Positions 1-7,598 of a stretch of 20,015 nucleotides of DNA are shown here, piece after piece. Below the pieces are notes generated by a model, which did no database searches, was not told the origin of the DNA, and saw nothing but the letters and a program-made list of their open reading frames with translations. Numbering within the stretch: the stretch's first letter is position 1; each line of letters starts with the position of its first letter. The stretch is from an uncultured Lachnospiraceae bacterium. GTDB lineage: Bacteria > Bacillota > Clostridia > Lachnospirales > Lachnospiraceae. Location: NCBI GenBank assembly GCA_945787485.1, contig CALZHV010000014.1, positions 1 to 20,015 on the forward strand. Direction: 5' to 3'. A program made the translations under genes and the position numbers.

Positions 1-660
1 ATTAGGCTCTTTATCCTCATATGGCTGTACCATGCACATGCGTTTTGGCTCAAGCCTGTATTTGTACATAATCGAAAAAATCTCTGCAAGTCTGAACGGT
101 TTGTGCACAATTGCAAATTTCCCATTCATTTTTAAAAGGTAAGAAGCCGCCGCAATAAGCTGCTCCAAATTCACCAGAATTTCATGCCTTGCAATATTTT
201 TTGGCAAATTTTCATTCTCAAGTCCGCCTGTTTTTATCATGTATGGCGGATTAGATGTTACTATATCAAATTTTTCCGGCTCAAATAATTTCCTTACATC
301 ATTAATATCACCGGTCACAATATCTATTTTTTCTTCAAGATGGTTAATACTTACACTTCGCCTTGCCATATCTGCACTATACTCCTGAATCTCAAGTCCG
401 GTATAATGCGCAGCCTTTCCTCTTGCCTCCATCAAAATAGGAATAATACCTGTTCCTGTTCCTAGATCTATTGCCTGTCCATTTTTTCTGGGTGAAACAA
501 AATCAGACAGCAAAACTGCATCCATACCAAAACAAAAGATATCAGGATTTTGTATTATCCGATATCCCCTGCATTCGAGGTCATCTATTCTTTCGCCGGG
601 TTTTAAATACTTATCAACAAGATTCCCCGACCATTGGTCGGGGATATTATTAGTCATCAT
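1..660 (-). CDS. yabB: tRNA1(Val) adenine-N6 methyltransferase-like protein (YabB/TrmN6 family), 3' end cut by window edge
   Basis: This is an SAM-dependent N6-adenine methyltransferase of the YabB/TrmN6 group, which modifies A37 of a valine tRNA in characterised members. All 220 codons from the ATG at 660 to the left edge are open, and the stop codon is outside the window. Visible motifs are FCFGMDAVLLSDF near residue 43, the SAM-binding loop DLGTGTGIIPI near residue 65, and the catalytic NPPY (in TSNPPYMIK). The tail RLEPKRMCMVQPYEDKEPN also fits the family. The start is ATG 660 or ATG 657, overlapping the end of ricT by 11 or 8 bp, with GGAAGGAAAG upstream. The first 17 or so residues extend beyond the usual family start and are encoded partly by a GC-rich palindrome. 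No alternative downstream start codon is in frame there. The operon position after ricT matches Bacillus, although yabA is missing between them. The family assignment is confident; the exact tRNA substrate is inferred. Confidence 0.9.
   Translation of the reverse strand, partial: MMTNNIPDQWSGNLVDKYLKPGERIDDLECRGYRIIQNPDIFCFGMDAVLLSDFVSPRKNGQAIDLGTGTGIIPILMEARGKAAHYTGLEIQEYSADMARRSVSINHLEEKIDIVTGDINDVRKLFEPEKFDIVTSNPPYMIKTGGLENENLPKNIARHEILVNLEQLIAAASYLLKMNGKFAIVHKPFRLAEIFSIMYKYRLEPKRMCMVQPYEDKEPN
624..644 (-). repeat. GC-rich near-perfect palindrome in the first codons of yabB
   Basis: The arm TCCCCGACCA is mirrored by TGGTCGGGGA around a single central base, giving up to 10 bp (9 bp with a 3-nt loop). 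It lies in codons 6-12 of yabB, just downstream of the ricT stop. The surrounding DNA is AT-rich and no U-run follows, so it is not a standard intrinsic terminator. It could fold in the mRNA near the ribosome-binding site and lower yabB translation relative to ricT. The structure is read directly; the function is inferred. Confidence 0.6.
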
Positions 661-1567
661 TAAATTTAGACTTTCCTTCCTTAAGTTCAAGTTCTTCGAG
701 TTCTTTTAGCTCTTCATCGCTTATAGAATTCTTTTCTTTGTATTTCTTCTTTCTTGGTTTGAATTTTATGTCTTCAACCTTGTATTCTTCTATTTCCTTT
801 GTGTCATCTTCCGTGGTTACAAGCAATTTAACTTTCTGCCTTAATACATTAACAGATATTACTTCACCCTTGTTTCCATCTACCGTCCTTACAAAATCAC
901 CTACATTAGGCAGCTTTTCATTAAGATATTCATAAGTATCCTGTTCATGCTTTAAGCAACACATAAGTCTGCCGCAGACACCTGATATCTTAGAAGGATT
1001 TAAAGAAAGATTTTGTTCCTTAGCCATTTTGATTGAAACAGGAACAAACTCGGACAAATGCTTATTGCAGCATAATTCCCTTCCGCAGGAACCTATTCCG
1101 CCAACTATCTTTGTCTCATCCCTCACACCAATCTGTCTAAGCTCAATTCTAGTCTTAAATACAGCTGCAAGGTCTTTTACAAGCTCCCTGAAATCTATTC
1201 TGCCGTCAGCAGTAAAGTAGAAAAGCACCTTGTTATTATCAAATGTATACTCCGCATAAATAAGCTTCATTTCAAGATTATGCTTCTTAATCTTTTCAAT
1301 GCATATATCAAATGCCTTTTTACTCTTTAATTTATTATCTTCAAAACGTTGATCATCCTCTTCTGTTGCAATACGAATAATAGGTTTTACCGATGATGAA
1401 AGCTTTTGCTCATCAACCTCTCTTCTTCCTAATACAACCTTTCCATATTCAACGCCTCGTGCTGTCTCAACTATAACATGTGTTCCGACCTCCAACTCAT
1501 AATCGATTGGGTCAAAAAAATAAATTTTGCCGTTTGGTCTGAAACGAACTCCTATAACTTCTATCAT
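650..1567 (-). CDS. ricT: RicT/YaaT, PSP1-domain Fe-S protein of the Y-complex
   Basis: This 305-residue protein belongs to the PSP1/YaaT family. In Bacillus subtilis RicT joins RicA and RicF in an Fe-S cluster complex that works with RNase Y in mRNA maturation and influences competence, sporulation and biofilm formation. The sequence shows the diagnostic cysteines: C161, C166 and C167 in GSCGRELCCNKH, and C198, C203 and C204 in GVCGRLMCCLKHEQDTYEY. The PSP1 core is followed by a highly charged, Lys/Glu-rich tail from about residue 270. The ATG at 1567 lies 4 bp after the holB stop, with AAGGAGAAG upstream, so translation is probably coupled to holB. The stop overlaps the yabB start. Neither ricA nor ricF is in this window. 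The family is certain; the RNase Y link comes from the Bacillus orthologue. Confidence 0.93.
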   Translation of the reverse strand: MIEVIGVRFRPNGKIYFFDPIDYELEVGTHVIVETARGVEYGKVVLGRREVDEQKLSSSVKPIIRIATEEDDQRFEDNKLKSKKAFDICIEKIKKHNLEMKLIYAEYTFDNNKVLFYFTADGRIDFRELVKDLAAVFKTRIELRQIGVRDETKIVGGIGSCGRELCCNKHLSEFVPVSIKMAKEQNLSLNPSKISGVCGRLMCCLKHEQDTYEYLNEKLPNVGDFVRTVDGNKGEVISVNVLRQKVKLLVTTEDDTKEIEEYKVEDIKFKPRKKKYKEKNSISDEELKELEELELKEGKSKFNDD

Positions 1568-1571
1568 CTAT

Positions 1572-2558
1572 TTACTTCTCCTTCAATGTGAGTAGCAAAA
1601 GCTCCATTGTAACGCTGAAATTGGCATTAACATCCAATCTCTTCTTTGCTTTTGCAATAGCATCGATTTTTCCTTCAATGCTCATATATGACATTACAGC
1701 TGCCTGCTTCTTAAGAGCAGAATGCTGTCCTTTAAATAACAATCTGTCCAAATTACCTGTAACCTTAAACATAAGTACATCTCTGTACCACATCTGCATA
1801 AGATCCATGTAATCGTTTATGGACAACTTAAATTCCTCTATGCTGTTCATTGCAAATGTCAAATCATCTACATCCATATCAGGAATTTTTGACATCAAAT
1901 CCACAACTGAATCAACTATTTTTACATATTCTTCATTCGATGCAAGCTTAATAGCTTTTCCAAGATTGCCCTGCGCAAAATCAAGGCAAAAATATGCTTT
2001 ATCCTCTGAAAGACCCATATCCTTCTCAAGATAGTCAATCATATTTCTTTCCCTGATTGGTTTTGTCGTCAATATCATACATCTTGACTTAACCGTTTCA
2101 AGCATCTTATCTAAATTGTTTGTAAGCAATAATATTATTCCATATTCAGGCGGTTCCTCTATTGTTTTTAATAATGCATTCTGCGCCTGCGGATTCATAA
2201 GCTGTGCATCCGGAATAATATATATTTTATATTTGCTGCTATATGGCTTTATGCAAATGCTGTCAAGCACCTGCTCCCTTATCTCATCAACCGAGATAAC
2301 CCCCGGTTTCTCATGAGAAACTACTATTATATCAGGCTGATTACCTGTCTCACACTGCAGGCAGGATTTACAGCTGTTACATGGCTCTGACGCTCCGCTT
2401 TCGCACTGCAGGGTCTTTGCAAAAACCCTCGCAAGCATCTTCTTTCCGCTTCCTTCTTCACCATTTATAATATATGCATGGCTGACCTTATCCATATCAA
2501 TACTGCTTTTAAAATGTTTTATTATGTCCTCATGTCCAACAATACTTCTAAAATCCAT
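1572..2558 (-). CDS. holB: DNA polymerase III delta' subunit (clamp loader)
   Basis: This 328-residue AAA+ protein is the delta' subunit of the replicative clamp loader, which helps load the beta sliding clamp. A P-loop-like GEEGSGKK lies at 33-40. A zinc-module cysteine set follows (C52, C60, C63, C66). The family signature NALLKTIEEPPEYGIILLL is at about 127-145, and SRC (with the sensor/arginine-finger region ETVKSRCMIL) ends near residue 160. The reading frame can be extended by three codons to a GTG at 2567. I prefer the ATG at 2558, because AGGGGG sits 8 nt before it and the protein then begins MDFRSIVGHE, as is typical. It lies between yaaR (about 45 bp) and ricT (4 bp), the standard Firmicute arrangement. 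Confidence 0.93.
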   Translation of the reverse strand: MDFRSIVGHEDIIKHFKSSIDMDKVSHAYIINGEEGSGKKMLARVFAKTLQCESGASEPCNSCKSCLQCETGNQPDIIVVSHEKPGVISVDEIREQVLDSICIKPYSSKYKIYIIPDAQLMNPQAQNALLKTIEEPPEYGIILLLTNNLDKMLETVKSRCMILTTKPIRERNMIDYLEKDMGLSEDKAYFCLDFAQGNLGKAIKLASNEEYVKIVDSVVDLMSKIPDMDVDDLTFAMNSIEEFKLSINDYMDLMQMWYRDVLMFKVTGNLDRLLFKGQHSALKKQAAVMSYMSIEGKIDAIAKAKKRLDVNANFSVTMELLLLTLKEK

Positions 2559-2603
2559 AAGCCACACCCCCTAATCTGTTTGTCTCACTCATTTTCAAAA
2601 ATG

Positions 2604-3044
2604 TTATGTTGAAATGTCAAGTAATAATCCTCTGATATCGTCTATCTTCCCCAATATTGCGAGATTATCCTTCTCATCCTTTATCAATTCCTCCGCAAGC
2701 TCATCTAAATTTTTATCAACGAGCTTTACTATTCCGTACACTCTGTGTCTTCCTCTTCTGTCAAGGAAATTTTCTCTTGAAAATTCATGGGATCTCGATA
2801 CAACCTCATTCATGAATTCTTTTATCTTCGCACGATAATGCTTCATATCTTTTATATCCATGTGTTTTGCAATCTTTGCACCTTGTTCTTCGATTTCTTT
2901 CATGAGCGTGCCAAGCTTATCCTGAAGCTGTTCTTCATTTATGTTTTTTATAAGAGTAAACTTAAAATCTTCGACATTATCTTTAGAAGATTTTGGTGCT
3001 TCCATCTGAGTTAATTGTTGAAGCTGATTAACCTTTATATCCAT
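2604..3044 (-). CDS. yaaR: YaaR family protein (DUF327)
   Basis: This is a 146-residue mainly helical, charged protein that matches the YaaR/DUF327 family in length, in the central FSRENFLDRRGRHRVYGIVK segment (about residues 88-107) and in the C-terminal ending KIDDIRGLLLDIST. The molecular function of YaaR is not established. Its steady position next to tmk and holB suggests a role tied to replication or nucleotide supply, but that is only context. There is no signal peptide or membrane segment. The ATG at 3044 follows AAGAAAGGAG at good spacing. It has its own predicted promoter, and the 284-bp gap to tmk holds a repeat array where many Firmicutes carry yaaQ/darA. Confidence 0.88.
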   Translation of the reverse strand: MDIKVNQLQQLTQMEAPKSSKDNVEDFKFTLIKNINEEQLQDKLGTLMKEIEEQGAKIAKHMDIKDMKHYRAKIKEFMNEVVSRSHEFSRENFLDRRGRHRVYGIVKLVDKNLDELAEELIKDEKDNLAILGKIDDIRGLLLDIST

Positions 3045-3083
3045 CGTTTACTCCTTTCTTAAGATTCAGCCTTGACTTTTATT

Positions 3084-3118
3084 TGCAGGTTGTAAATACA
3101 TTTATGAAATCACCTGCA
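3084..3118 (-). repeat. Inverted repeat in the yaaR leader
   Basis: TGCAGGT at 3084-3090 is mirrored by ACCTGCA at 3112-3118 across a 21-nt spacer. It lies between the predicted promoter and the ribosome-binding site of yaaR, so it would be in the leader RNA. Only 7 bp pair and the loop is long, so it could be a weak RNA hairpin, a protein-binding site, or chance. Confidence 0.3.
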
Positions 3119-3127
3119 GATACGTAT

Positions 3128-3156
3128 ATTATAACACTTTTTAAGCCCTTTTTCTA
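3128..3156 (-). promoter_or_regulatory. Predicted sigma-A-type promoter for yaaR-holB-ricT-yabB
   Basis: On the minus strand a perfect -10 TATAAT (3133-3128) is preceded by a 17-nt spacer and a -35-like TAGAAA (3156-3151), 4 of 6 to consensus. An alternative further upstream reads TTGACA, a 16-nt spacer, then TATAGA. Transcription would begin near 3121, giving a leader of roughly 75 nt. The site is immediately downstream of the 23-bp repeat array. Pattern-based only. Confidence 0.5.
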
Positions 3157-3165
3157 TAGATTTAT

Positions 3166-3299
3166 ATTTGTTCATGTCAAACATATTTATTCATATCAAT
3201 TAAAGCTATTTATTCATATCAATAGAATATATTTGTCTGTATCAATTGAAAATATTTATTCATGTCGATTAAAGTTATTTTTTCATATCGTACATATTA
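3166..3299. repeat. Degenerate 23-bp tandem repeat array, about six units
   Basis: Units begin at 3166 (a 19-nt short copy), 3185, 3208, 3231, 3254 and 3277, in an exact 23-bp register after the first. The plus-strand consensus begins ATTTATTCATATCAATT; the most conserved core is TTCATATCAAT (minus strand ATTGATATGAA). Copies differ at several positions. The array fills most of the gap between the tmk stop and the yaaR promoter. There is no unique spacer between copies, so it is not CRISPR-like. It could be a cluster of regulator sites, a curved or A/T-rich upstream element, or slippage-derived DNA. Confidence 0.75.
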
Positions 3300-3328
3300 T
3301 ATCTGATCATATTTAGCTAAATACTGTA

Positions 3329-3955
3329 TTACAGTTCTAATACTTTTGATACTCTATCGACAATAAGTCTGTGTATCTCATCAATTGACTGTGTTGCGTC
3401 TATTGTATAAATTCTTTCCGGTGCACGTTTTGCAAGCTCACGATATCCTTCGGCCACCTTTTCATGGAAAGATAAAGCTTCCCTTTCCATGCGATCTAAT
3501 TCTGCCTGTTCCTTCTTTCTGCTTATTCCAACCTGAGCCGGTAAATCAAGATGGATGGTTACATCCGGAAGAATACCAAGTGTCGCATATTCATTCATCT
3601 TGTATACATTTTCTACTCCTAGTCCTCTTGCCATGCCCTGATATACAGCTGATGAATCAACAAATCTGTCGCTTATTACAGCCTTGCCTGATTCCAGTGC
3701 AGGTTTGATTACCTCTCCCACTAGCTGTGCCCTTGCCGAAGCATAAAGCAATGCTTCCGTCATATAATTCATTTCGGCATAATCCTTGTTAAGAATAATA
3801 CCTCTTATTGCTTCACTTATAACAGTTCCGCCCGGCTCCCTTGTTATTATTATCTCGTCATATCCTTTTTCCTTCAAAAATTCCTTAAGCAGCTCTATCT
3901 GTGTTGTCTTTCCTGAGCCATCCGGACCTTCCATAGATATAAATAAACCTTTCAT
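3329..3955 (-). CDS. tmk: Thymidylate kinase
   Basis: This 208-residue P-loop kinase phosphorylates dTMP to dTDP with ATP, a required step in making dTTP. The P-loop GPDGSGKTT is at 10-18. The dTMP-binding loop TREPGGT is at 38-44. The DR motif SDRFVDSSAVYQG starts at residue 95, and a lid-type region with RKKEQAELDRME is around 146-157. The length is typical. The ATG at 3955 follows GGAGAT and lies only 18 bp after the histidine kinase stop with no terminator, so tmk is probably co-transcribed with the two-component genes. That is an unusual partner. Downstream lie the repeat array and then yaaR. Confidence 0.96.
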   Translation of the reverse strand: MKGLFISMEGPDGSGKTTQIELLKEFLKEKGYDEIIITREPGGTVISEAIRGIILNKDYAEMNYMTEALLYASARAQLVGEVIKPALESGKAVISDRFVDSSAVYQGMARGLGVENVYKMNEYATLGILPDVTIHLDLPAQVGISRKKEQAELDRMEREALSFHEKVAEGYRELAKRAPERIYTIDATQSIDEIHRLIVDRVSKVLEL

Positions 3956-3973
3956 CTCATATCTCCATTTCTT

Positions 3974-5008
3974 TTATTTTATAAACGTAATCATAAAGCA
4001 GCTGTAGCTTTCATCACCCACACTGCTTTTTACCGTTACCTTTCCTCCCATTCCTTCCACTATTGATTTCACAAGTGAAAGGCCTATTCCGACACTGTTT
4101 GGGTTTACCTGTTGATTTACCCTGTAAAACCTTTTGAAAATATTTTGAATATCCTTTTCAGGTATTCCAACTCCCTCATCCTTTATATAAATTCTAGTAT
4201 ATACATTTGTATTTTCTGTGTAAAGGAAGACAGCTTTTCCATTTTCAGAATAATCGGAAGCATTTTTCAGCAGGTTGATAACAGCCTCCGTAAGCCAGTC
4301 AGCATCACAATTCAAAACCAAATCGTCCGGGCAGTCAATATCAATTGTCTGATGTCGTTCATTATACAGATACATAACAGCTTCCTTTGCCTGTGCCAAT
4401 ATAGCAACAAGCCGGGCTTCTTTTTTGACAAATTGTATGGCTCCCGCTTCAATTCTGGCAAGCTTCAGCATAGAAAGAACCATCCATTCCATTCTTGTCA
4501 GCTGATTTTTTGCTTCGCCGAGTATTTCATGTTTCTTTTCGTCATCAGTTATTTTATCCTCGTAAAGCAAATCCATAAATACCGTAAGTGACGCAAGCGG
4601 AGTTTTCAGCTGATGTGAAATATCCGAAATGATATCCCTCAAAAAAATTTTTTCTTCCTGCTCTTTAAGATTACTCTCTTTAAGCGAGCTCACAACCTTA
4701 TAGAAATTTGTATATAATATTCCTATGTCACCCTGCTTGTATTCTTCCTGAGGAATTATTTCTCCCTCATACACATCTACCATAATCGACGATATTTTTT
4801 CAATCTCATCATACGCCTGGTTTATTTTCGAAAATGAGATAACGAACAGGCAAATAACGGCAGCCAGATATATCACCATTACAACAAGACATTTTATTGT
4901 ATTTTTATCGAGCAAAAAATAAGATGTAAAAAAAATTACTATTCCGAATATCAAGCTTCCGATGACATAATTGAATACAAATTGCTTTCTCTCATATCCA
5001 TTGATCAT
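3974..5008 (-). CDS. Sensor histidine kinase of intramembrane-sensing type
   Basis: This is a 344-residue membrane histidine kinase. Two hydrophobic helices at about 12-33 and 39-59 are joined by only about five to seven residues (around LDKNTIK), so there is almost no extracellular sensor domain. No PAS domain is visible. The phosphoacceptor is H132 in DISHQLKTPLASL. The ATPase domain shows the N box INLLKNASDYS (244-254), G1 DEGVGIP (277-283), F box FKRFYR and G2 GIGLSLVKS. This layout resembles BceS-like intramembrane-sensing kinases, which usually sense through a partner ABC transporter. None is adjacent here. The ATG at 5008 lies 1 bp after the regulator's stop, so the pair is translationally coupled. 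The stimulus cannot be read from sequence. Confidence 0.92.
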   Translation of the reverse strand: MINGYERKQFVFNYVIGSLIFGIVIFFTSYFLLDKNTIKCLVVMVIYLAAVICLFVISFSKINQAYDEIEKISSIMVDVYEGEIIPQEEYKQGDIGILYTNFYKVVSSLKESNLKEQEEKIFLRDIISDISHQLKTPLASLTVFMDLLYEDKITDDEKKHEILGEAKNQLTRMEWMVLSMLKLARIEAGAIQFVKKEARLVAILAQAKEAVMYLYNERHQTIDIDCPDDLVLNCDADWLTEAVINLLKNASDYSENGKAVFLYTENTNVYTRIYIKDEGVGIPEKDIQNIFKRFYRVNQQVNPNSVGIGLSLVKSIVEGMGGKVTVKSSVGDESYSCFMITFIK

Positions 5009-5009
5009 A

Positions 5010-5693
5010 TCAGACGCCTTTCTTCCGGAATTTGTAGCCTATTCCTCTCACTGTTTCAATCCATTCAGCATCGTCTCCAAGCTTATCCCTGAGACGTTTT
5101 ATGTACACCGACAGCGTATTGTCATCGATAAAGCTTTCTCCATCATCAAACAATTTTTCAAGAAGCTGATTTCTCGAAAGAACACTGCCCTGATTTACAA
5201 GAAGCGATTTCAATATCTTCATTTCACTCATCGTGCATTCTATATTTTCATTGTCTCTTTTAAGGATATATTCATCGGCATAAAAGACATGCTGTCCAAA
5301 TTCATATGTATTCTTAACCGCTGTGTTAATCTTGGAACGTCTTATATTTGCTGCAATTCTTGATGTTAATTCCTTTACTCTGTAGGGCTTTGCAACATAA
5401 TCATCTGCTCCTATCGATAGTCCTTGCACAATATTGACCTCTTCAGACATGGCAGACAGAAATATTATCGGAATTTCAATTCCCTTTTTTCTTATTTCAC
5501 GGCAAAAGCTATATCCGTCTCCATCAGGAAGCATAACATCTAACAATATAAGGTCGATTGATGCATCCAGATTTTTTGCTGCCGATTCGATGCTGTCAGC
5601 TTTTACAACATCATAGCCTTCGCTAATCAGCGCATATTCAGTTCCCATCGCAAGAGCATAATCGTCTTCAACCATCAATATTTTATATGCCAT
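5010..5693 (-). CDS. OmpR/PhoB-family response regulator
   Basis: This 227-residue DNA-binding response regulator is paired with the kinase that follows it. The receiver domain (1-118) has acidic residues E9 and D10, the phosphorylation site D52 in LLDVMLPDGDGYSF, S80 and K102 in AKPYRVKEL. The winged-helix domain (about 128-224) has the recognition region DDNTLSVYIKRLRDKLG and the wing motif IETVRGIGYKF, all typical of the family. The ATG at 5693 has AAAGGA upstream. A TATAAT-like -10 is present in the 75 bp upstream, but no good -35. Targets are unknown; self-regulation and control of tmk by read-through are possible. Both catalytic partners look intact. Confidence 0.93.
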   Translation of the reverse strand: MAYKILMVEDDYALAMGTEYALISEGYDVVKADSIESAAKNLDASIDLILLDVMLPDGDGYSFCREIRKKGIEIPIIFLSAMSEEVNIVQGLSIGADDYVAKPYRVKELTSRIAANIRRSKINTAVKNTYEFGQHVFYADEYILKRDNENIECTMSEMKILKSLLVNQGSVLSRNQLLEKLFDDGESFIDDNTLSVYIKRLRDKLGDDAEWIETVRGIGYKFRKKGV

Positions 5694-5768
5694 TTGATGT
5701 CAATCCTTTCTGAATAATTAATTTATTATACTATACAAAGCTTTTATGTTATAGCATTTATTTATAAC

Positions 5769-5805
5769 CAAAATAGGAGTGCGGTTTAAATGCACTCCTA
5801 TTTTG
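5769..5805 (-). terminator. Terminator of the lipoprotein-pgcA unit
   Basis: A 13-14 bp perfect stem (CAAAATAGGAGTGC pairs with GCACTCCTATTTTG) encloses a 9-nt loop, starting 30 bp after the pgcA stop. The U-run is contained in the stem's 3' arm (CUAUUUUG on the transcript). It separates pgcA from the response regulator gene. Confidence 0.8.
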
Positions 5806-5834
5806 ATTATCCGATATCGCAAATAAAATTTTGC

Positions 5835-7562
5835 CTACATCATATTATCTATCATGTTTAATACAGCATCTCCAAATTTTTTCGATAACTGTTGTGCATC
5901 TTCAAGACTCTTTCCGATTACACCATAGTAGAATTTTACCTTTGGTTCTGTTCCTGACGGTCTTACACAAAGCCATGCACCGTCAGCAAGATCATAATAA
6001 ACAACATTTGAATTTGGAAGACCTGTTGGCAATACAACCTTTGTCTTCATGTTTGTTGCTGTATCATTTGAATAATTTCTGGCCCAAAGGACTTCATGTC
6101 CCGCAATTTCCTTAGGTGTATTTTCCTTAAGCTGTTTCATAATGCTCTGAATCTTCTCAAGTCCATCGATACCCTTTAATGTAACAGTCTTTATATCATC
6201 TACATGATAACCGTACTTGTCATACATATCAATCATTGCATCCCAGAGCGTCTTATCCTGCGACTTATAAAATGCAGCAGCCTCGCAAAGAGCCATTGTT
6301 GCAACAATCGCATCTTTATCTCTTGCATGAGTACCTATAAGACATCCATAGCTCTCCTCGAATCCGAAAAGATATGTTCCTTTCTTCTTTTGTTCAAAGC
6401 TTAGAATCTGCTGTCCGATAAACTTAAATCCTGTAAGTACTTCTATAAGCTTAACTCCATAATGCTCTGCCATCTTATTTACAAGGTTAGTTGTAACGAT
6501 AGTTTTGATTAATGCACCATCTTCAGGCAATCCCTTTGTAGCCTTTGTCTGTCCAATCTCGTAGTCAGCCAAAAGACTTCCTGACATATTACCTGTAAGA
6601 CAATGATATTCGCCCTGCTTATCTTTAACATATACGCCGAGTCTGTCTGCATCAGGGTCTGTTGCAAGAACAAGATCTGCGTCTTTTTCTTTGGCAAGCT
6701 TTAATGCACATTCAAATGCTTCTGCTGCCTCAGGATTTGGATAACTTACAGTTGGGAAATTTCCATCCGGAAGCTCCTGCTCAGGCACAACATAAACATT
6801 TTCAAATCCAATTTCCTTAAGAATTCTTCTTGCAGGAATGTTTCCCGTTCCGTGAAGCGGAGTGTAAACAATCTTAATATCTTTGCCATATTTATCTATG
6901 CAATCCTGATGAATAACAAGCTTCTTTAATTCTGCAATGTATGCATCGTCAACTTCCTTGCCAATAACCTGATAAAGTCCCTTTTCAATGGCTTCTTCCT
7001 TTGTTATTGTCTTTGCATCCTGAACATTTATTGCTTTAACTTCCTTCATTATCTGAACATCATGCGGAGGTGTAATCTGTGCACCATCCTCCCAGTAGAC
7101 TTTGTATCCGTTGTATTCAGGAGGATTATGACTTGCTGTTATATTAATACCTGCAATACAGCCAAGATGTCTTACTGCAAATGAAAGCTCAGGTGTTGGT
7201 CTTAATGATTCAAAAACATATGCCTTGATTCCGTTTGCTGCGAGGCAAAGTGCTGCAACATCAGCGAATTCAGGAGAACATCTTCTGGAATCGAAAGCTA
7301 TGGCAACGCCCTTGTCCTGCTTTCTGCTATGAAGAATGTAATTTGCAAGCCCCTGTGTAGCCTTTGCAACAACATAATCATTCATACGATTAATACCAGC
7401 TCCGATGACACCTCTTAAACCTGCTGTACCAAATTCCAAATCAGCATAGAATCTTTCTTTAATTTCATTCTCATCATCTTTTATAGCCAAAAGCTCTTCT
7501 CTGGTCTCCTCGCTAAAGAACGGATTAGTTACCCATTCCTCATATATTTTCTTGTAATCCAT
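5835..7562 (-). CDS. pgcA: Alpha-phosphoglucomutase
   Basis: This 575-residue enzyme of the alpha-D-phosphohexomutase superfamily interconverts glucose 1-phosphate and glucose 6-phosphate, feeding nucleotide-sugar, glycogen and envelope polysaccharide synthesis. Domain signatures appear in order: the substrate opening EFGTAGLRG (43-51); the phosphoserine loop ITASHNPP with S144; the Mg-binding loop DPDADR (302-307); the sugar-recognition loop FGFEESYG (399-406); and the phosphate-binding RPSGTEPK near 534. The length fits the PgcA/PGM2-like group rather than the shorter PMM/PGM or GlmM. The ATG at 7562 follows a strong AAGGAGG. It lies 36 bp after the lipoprotein stop with no terminator between, so the two are probably transcribed together. 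Phosphomannomutase side activity cannot be excluded. Confidence 0.93.
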   Translation of the reverse strand: MDYKKIYEEWVTNPFFSEETREELLAIKDDENEIKERFYADLEFGTAGLRGVIGAGINRMNDYVVAKATQGLANYILHSRKQDKGVAIAFDSRRCSPEFADVAALCLAANGIKAYVFESLRPTPELSFAVRHLGCIAGINITASHNPPEYNGYKVYWEDGAQITPPHDVQIMKEVKAINVQDAKTITKEEAIEKGLYQVIGKEVDDAYIAELKKLVIHQDCIDKYGKDIKIVYTPLHGTGNIPARRILKEIGFENVYVVPEQELPDGNFPTVSYPNPEAAEAFECALKLAKEKDADLVLATDPDADRLGVYVKDKQGEYHCLTGNMSGSLLADYEIGQTKATKGLPEDGALIKTIVTTNLVNKMAEHYGVKLIEVLTGFKFIGQQILSFEQKKKGTYLFGFEESYGCLIGTHARDKDAIVATMALCEAAAFYKSQDKTLWDAMIDMYDKYGYHVDDIKTVTLKGIDGLEKIQSIMKQLKENTPKEIAGHEVLWARNYSNDTATNMKTKVVLPTGLPNSNVVYYDLADGAWLCVRPSGTEPKVKFYYGVIGKSLEDAQQLSKKFGDAVLNMIDNMM

Positions 7563-7598
7563 AATGTGCCTCCTTATATTTTCAATAGTACTATTAAT

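Noticed and set aside
2559..2567. GTG at 2567 as the holB start
   Set aside because: The AGGGGG ribosome site overlaps the GTG too closely, whereas it is 8 nt before the ATG at 2558, which also gives the usual N-terminus.
3166..3299. CRISPR-like array
   Set aside because: The 23-bp units are directly adjacent with no unique spacers, they are degenerate, and no cas gene is present.
3083..3316. Plus-strand 77-codon open frame across the repeat array
   Set aside because: It is produced by the AT-rich repeats, the 23-bp register shifts its frame each unit, and it has no ribosome site or family resemblance.
4112..4591. Plus-strand 159-codon open frame opposite the histidine kinase
   Set aside because: The minus-strand frame holds all canonical kinase motifs, so the antisense frame is a shadow.
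7584..7595. AATAGTACTATT palindrome between the lipoprotein gene and pgcA
   Set aside because: It is a perfect 12-bp palindrome but A/T-rich, with no promoter nearby; too likely by chance to list as a site.
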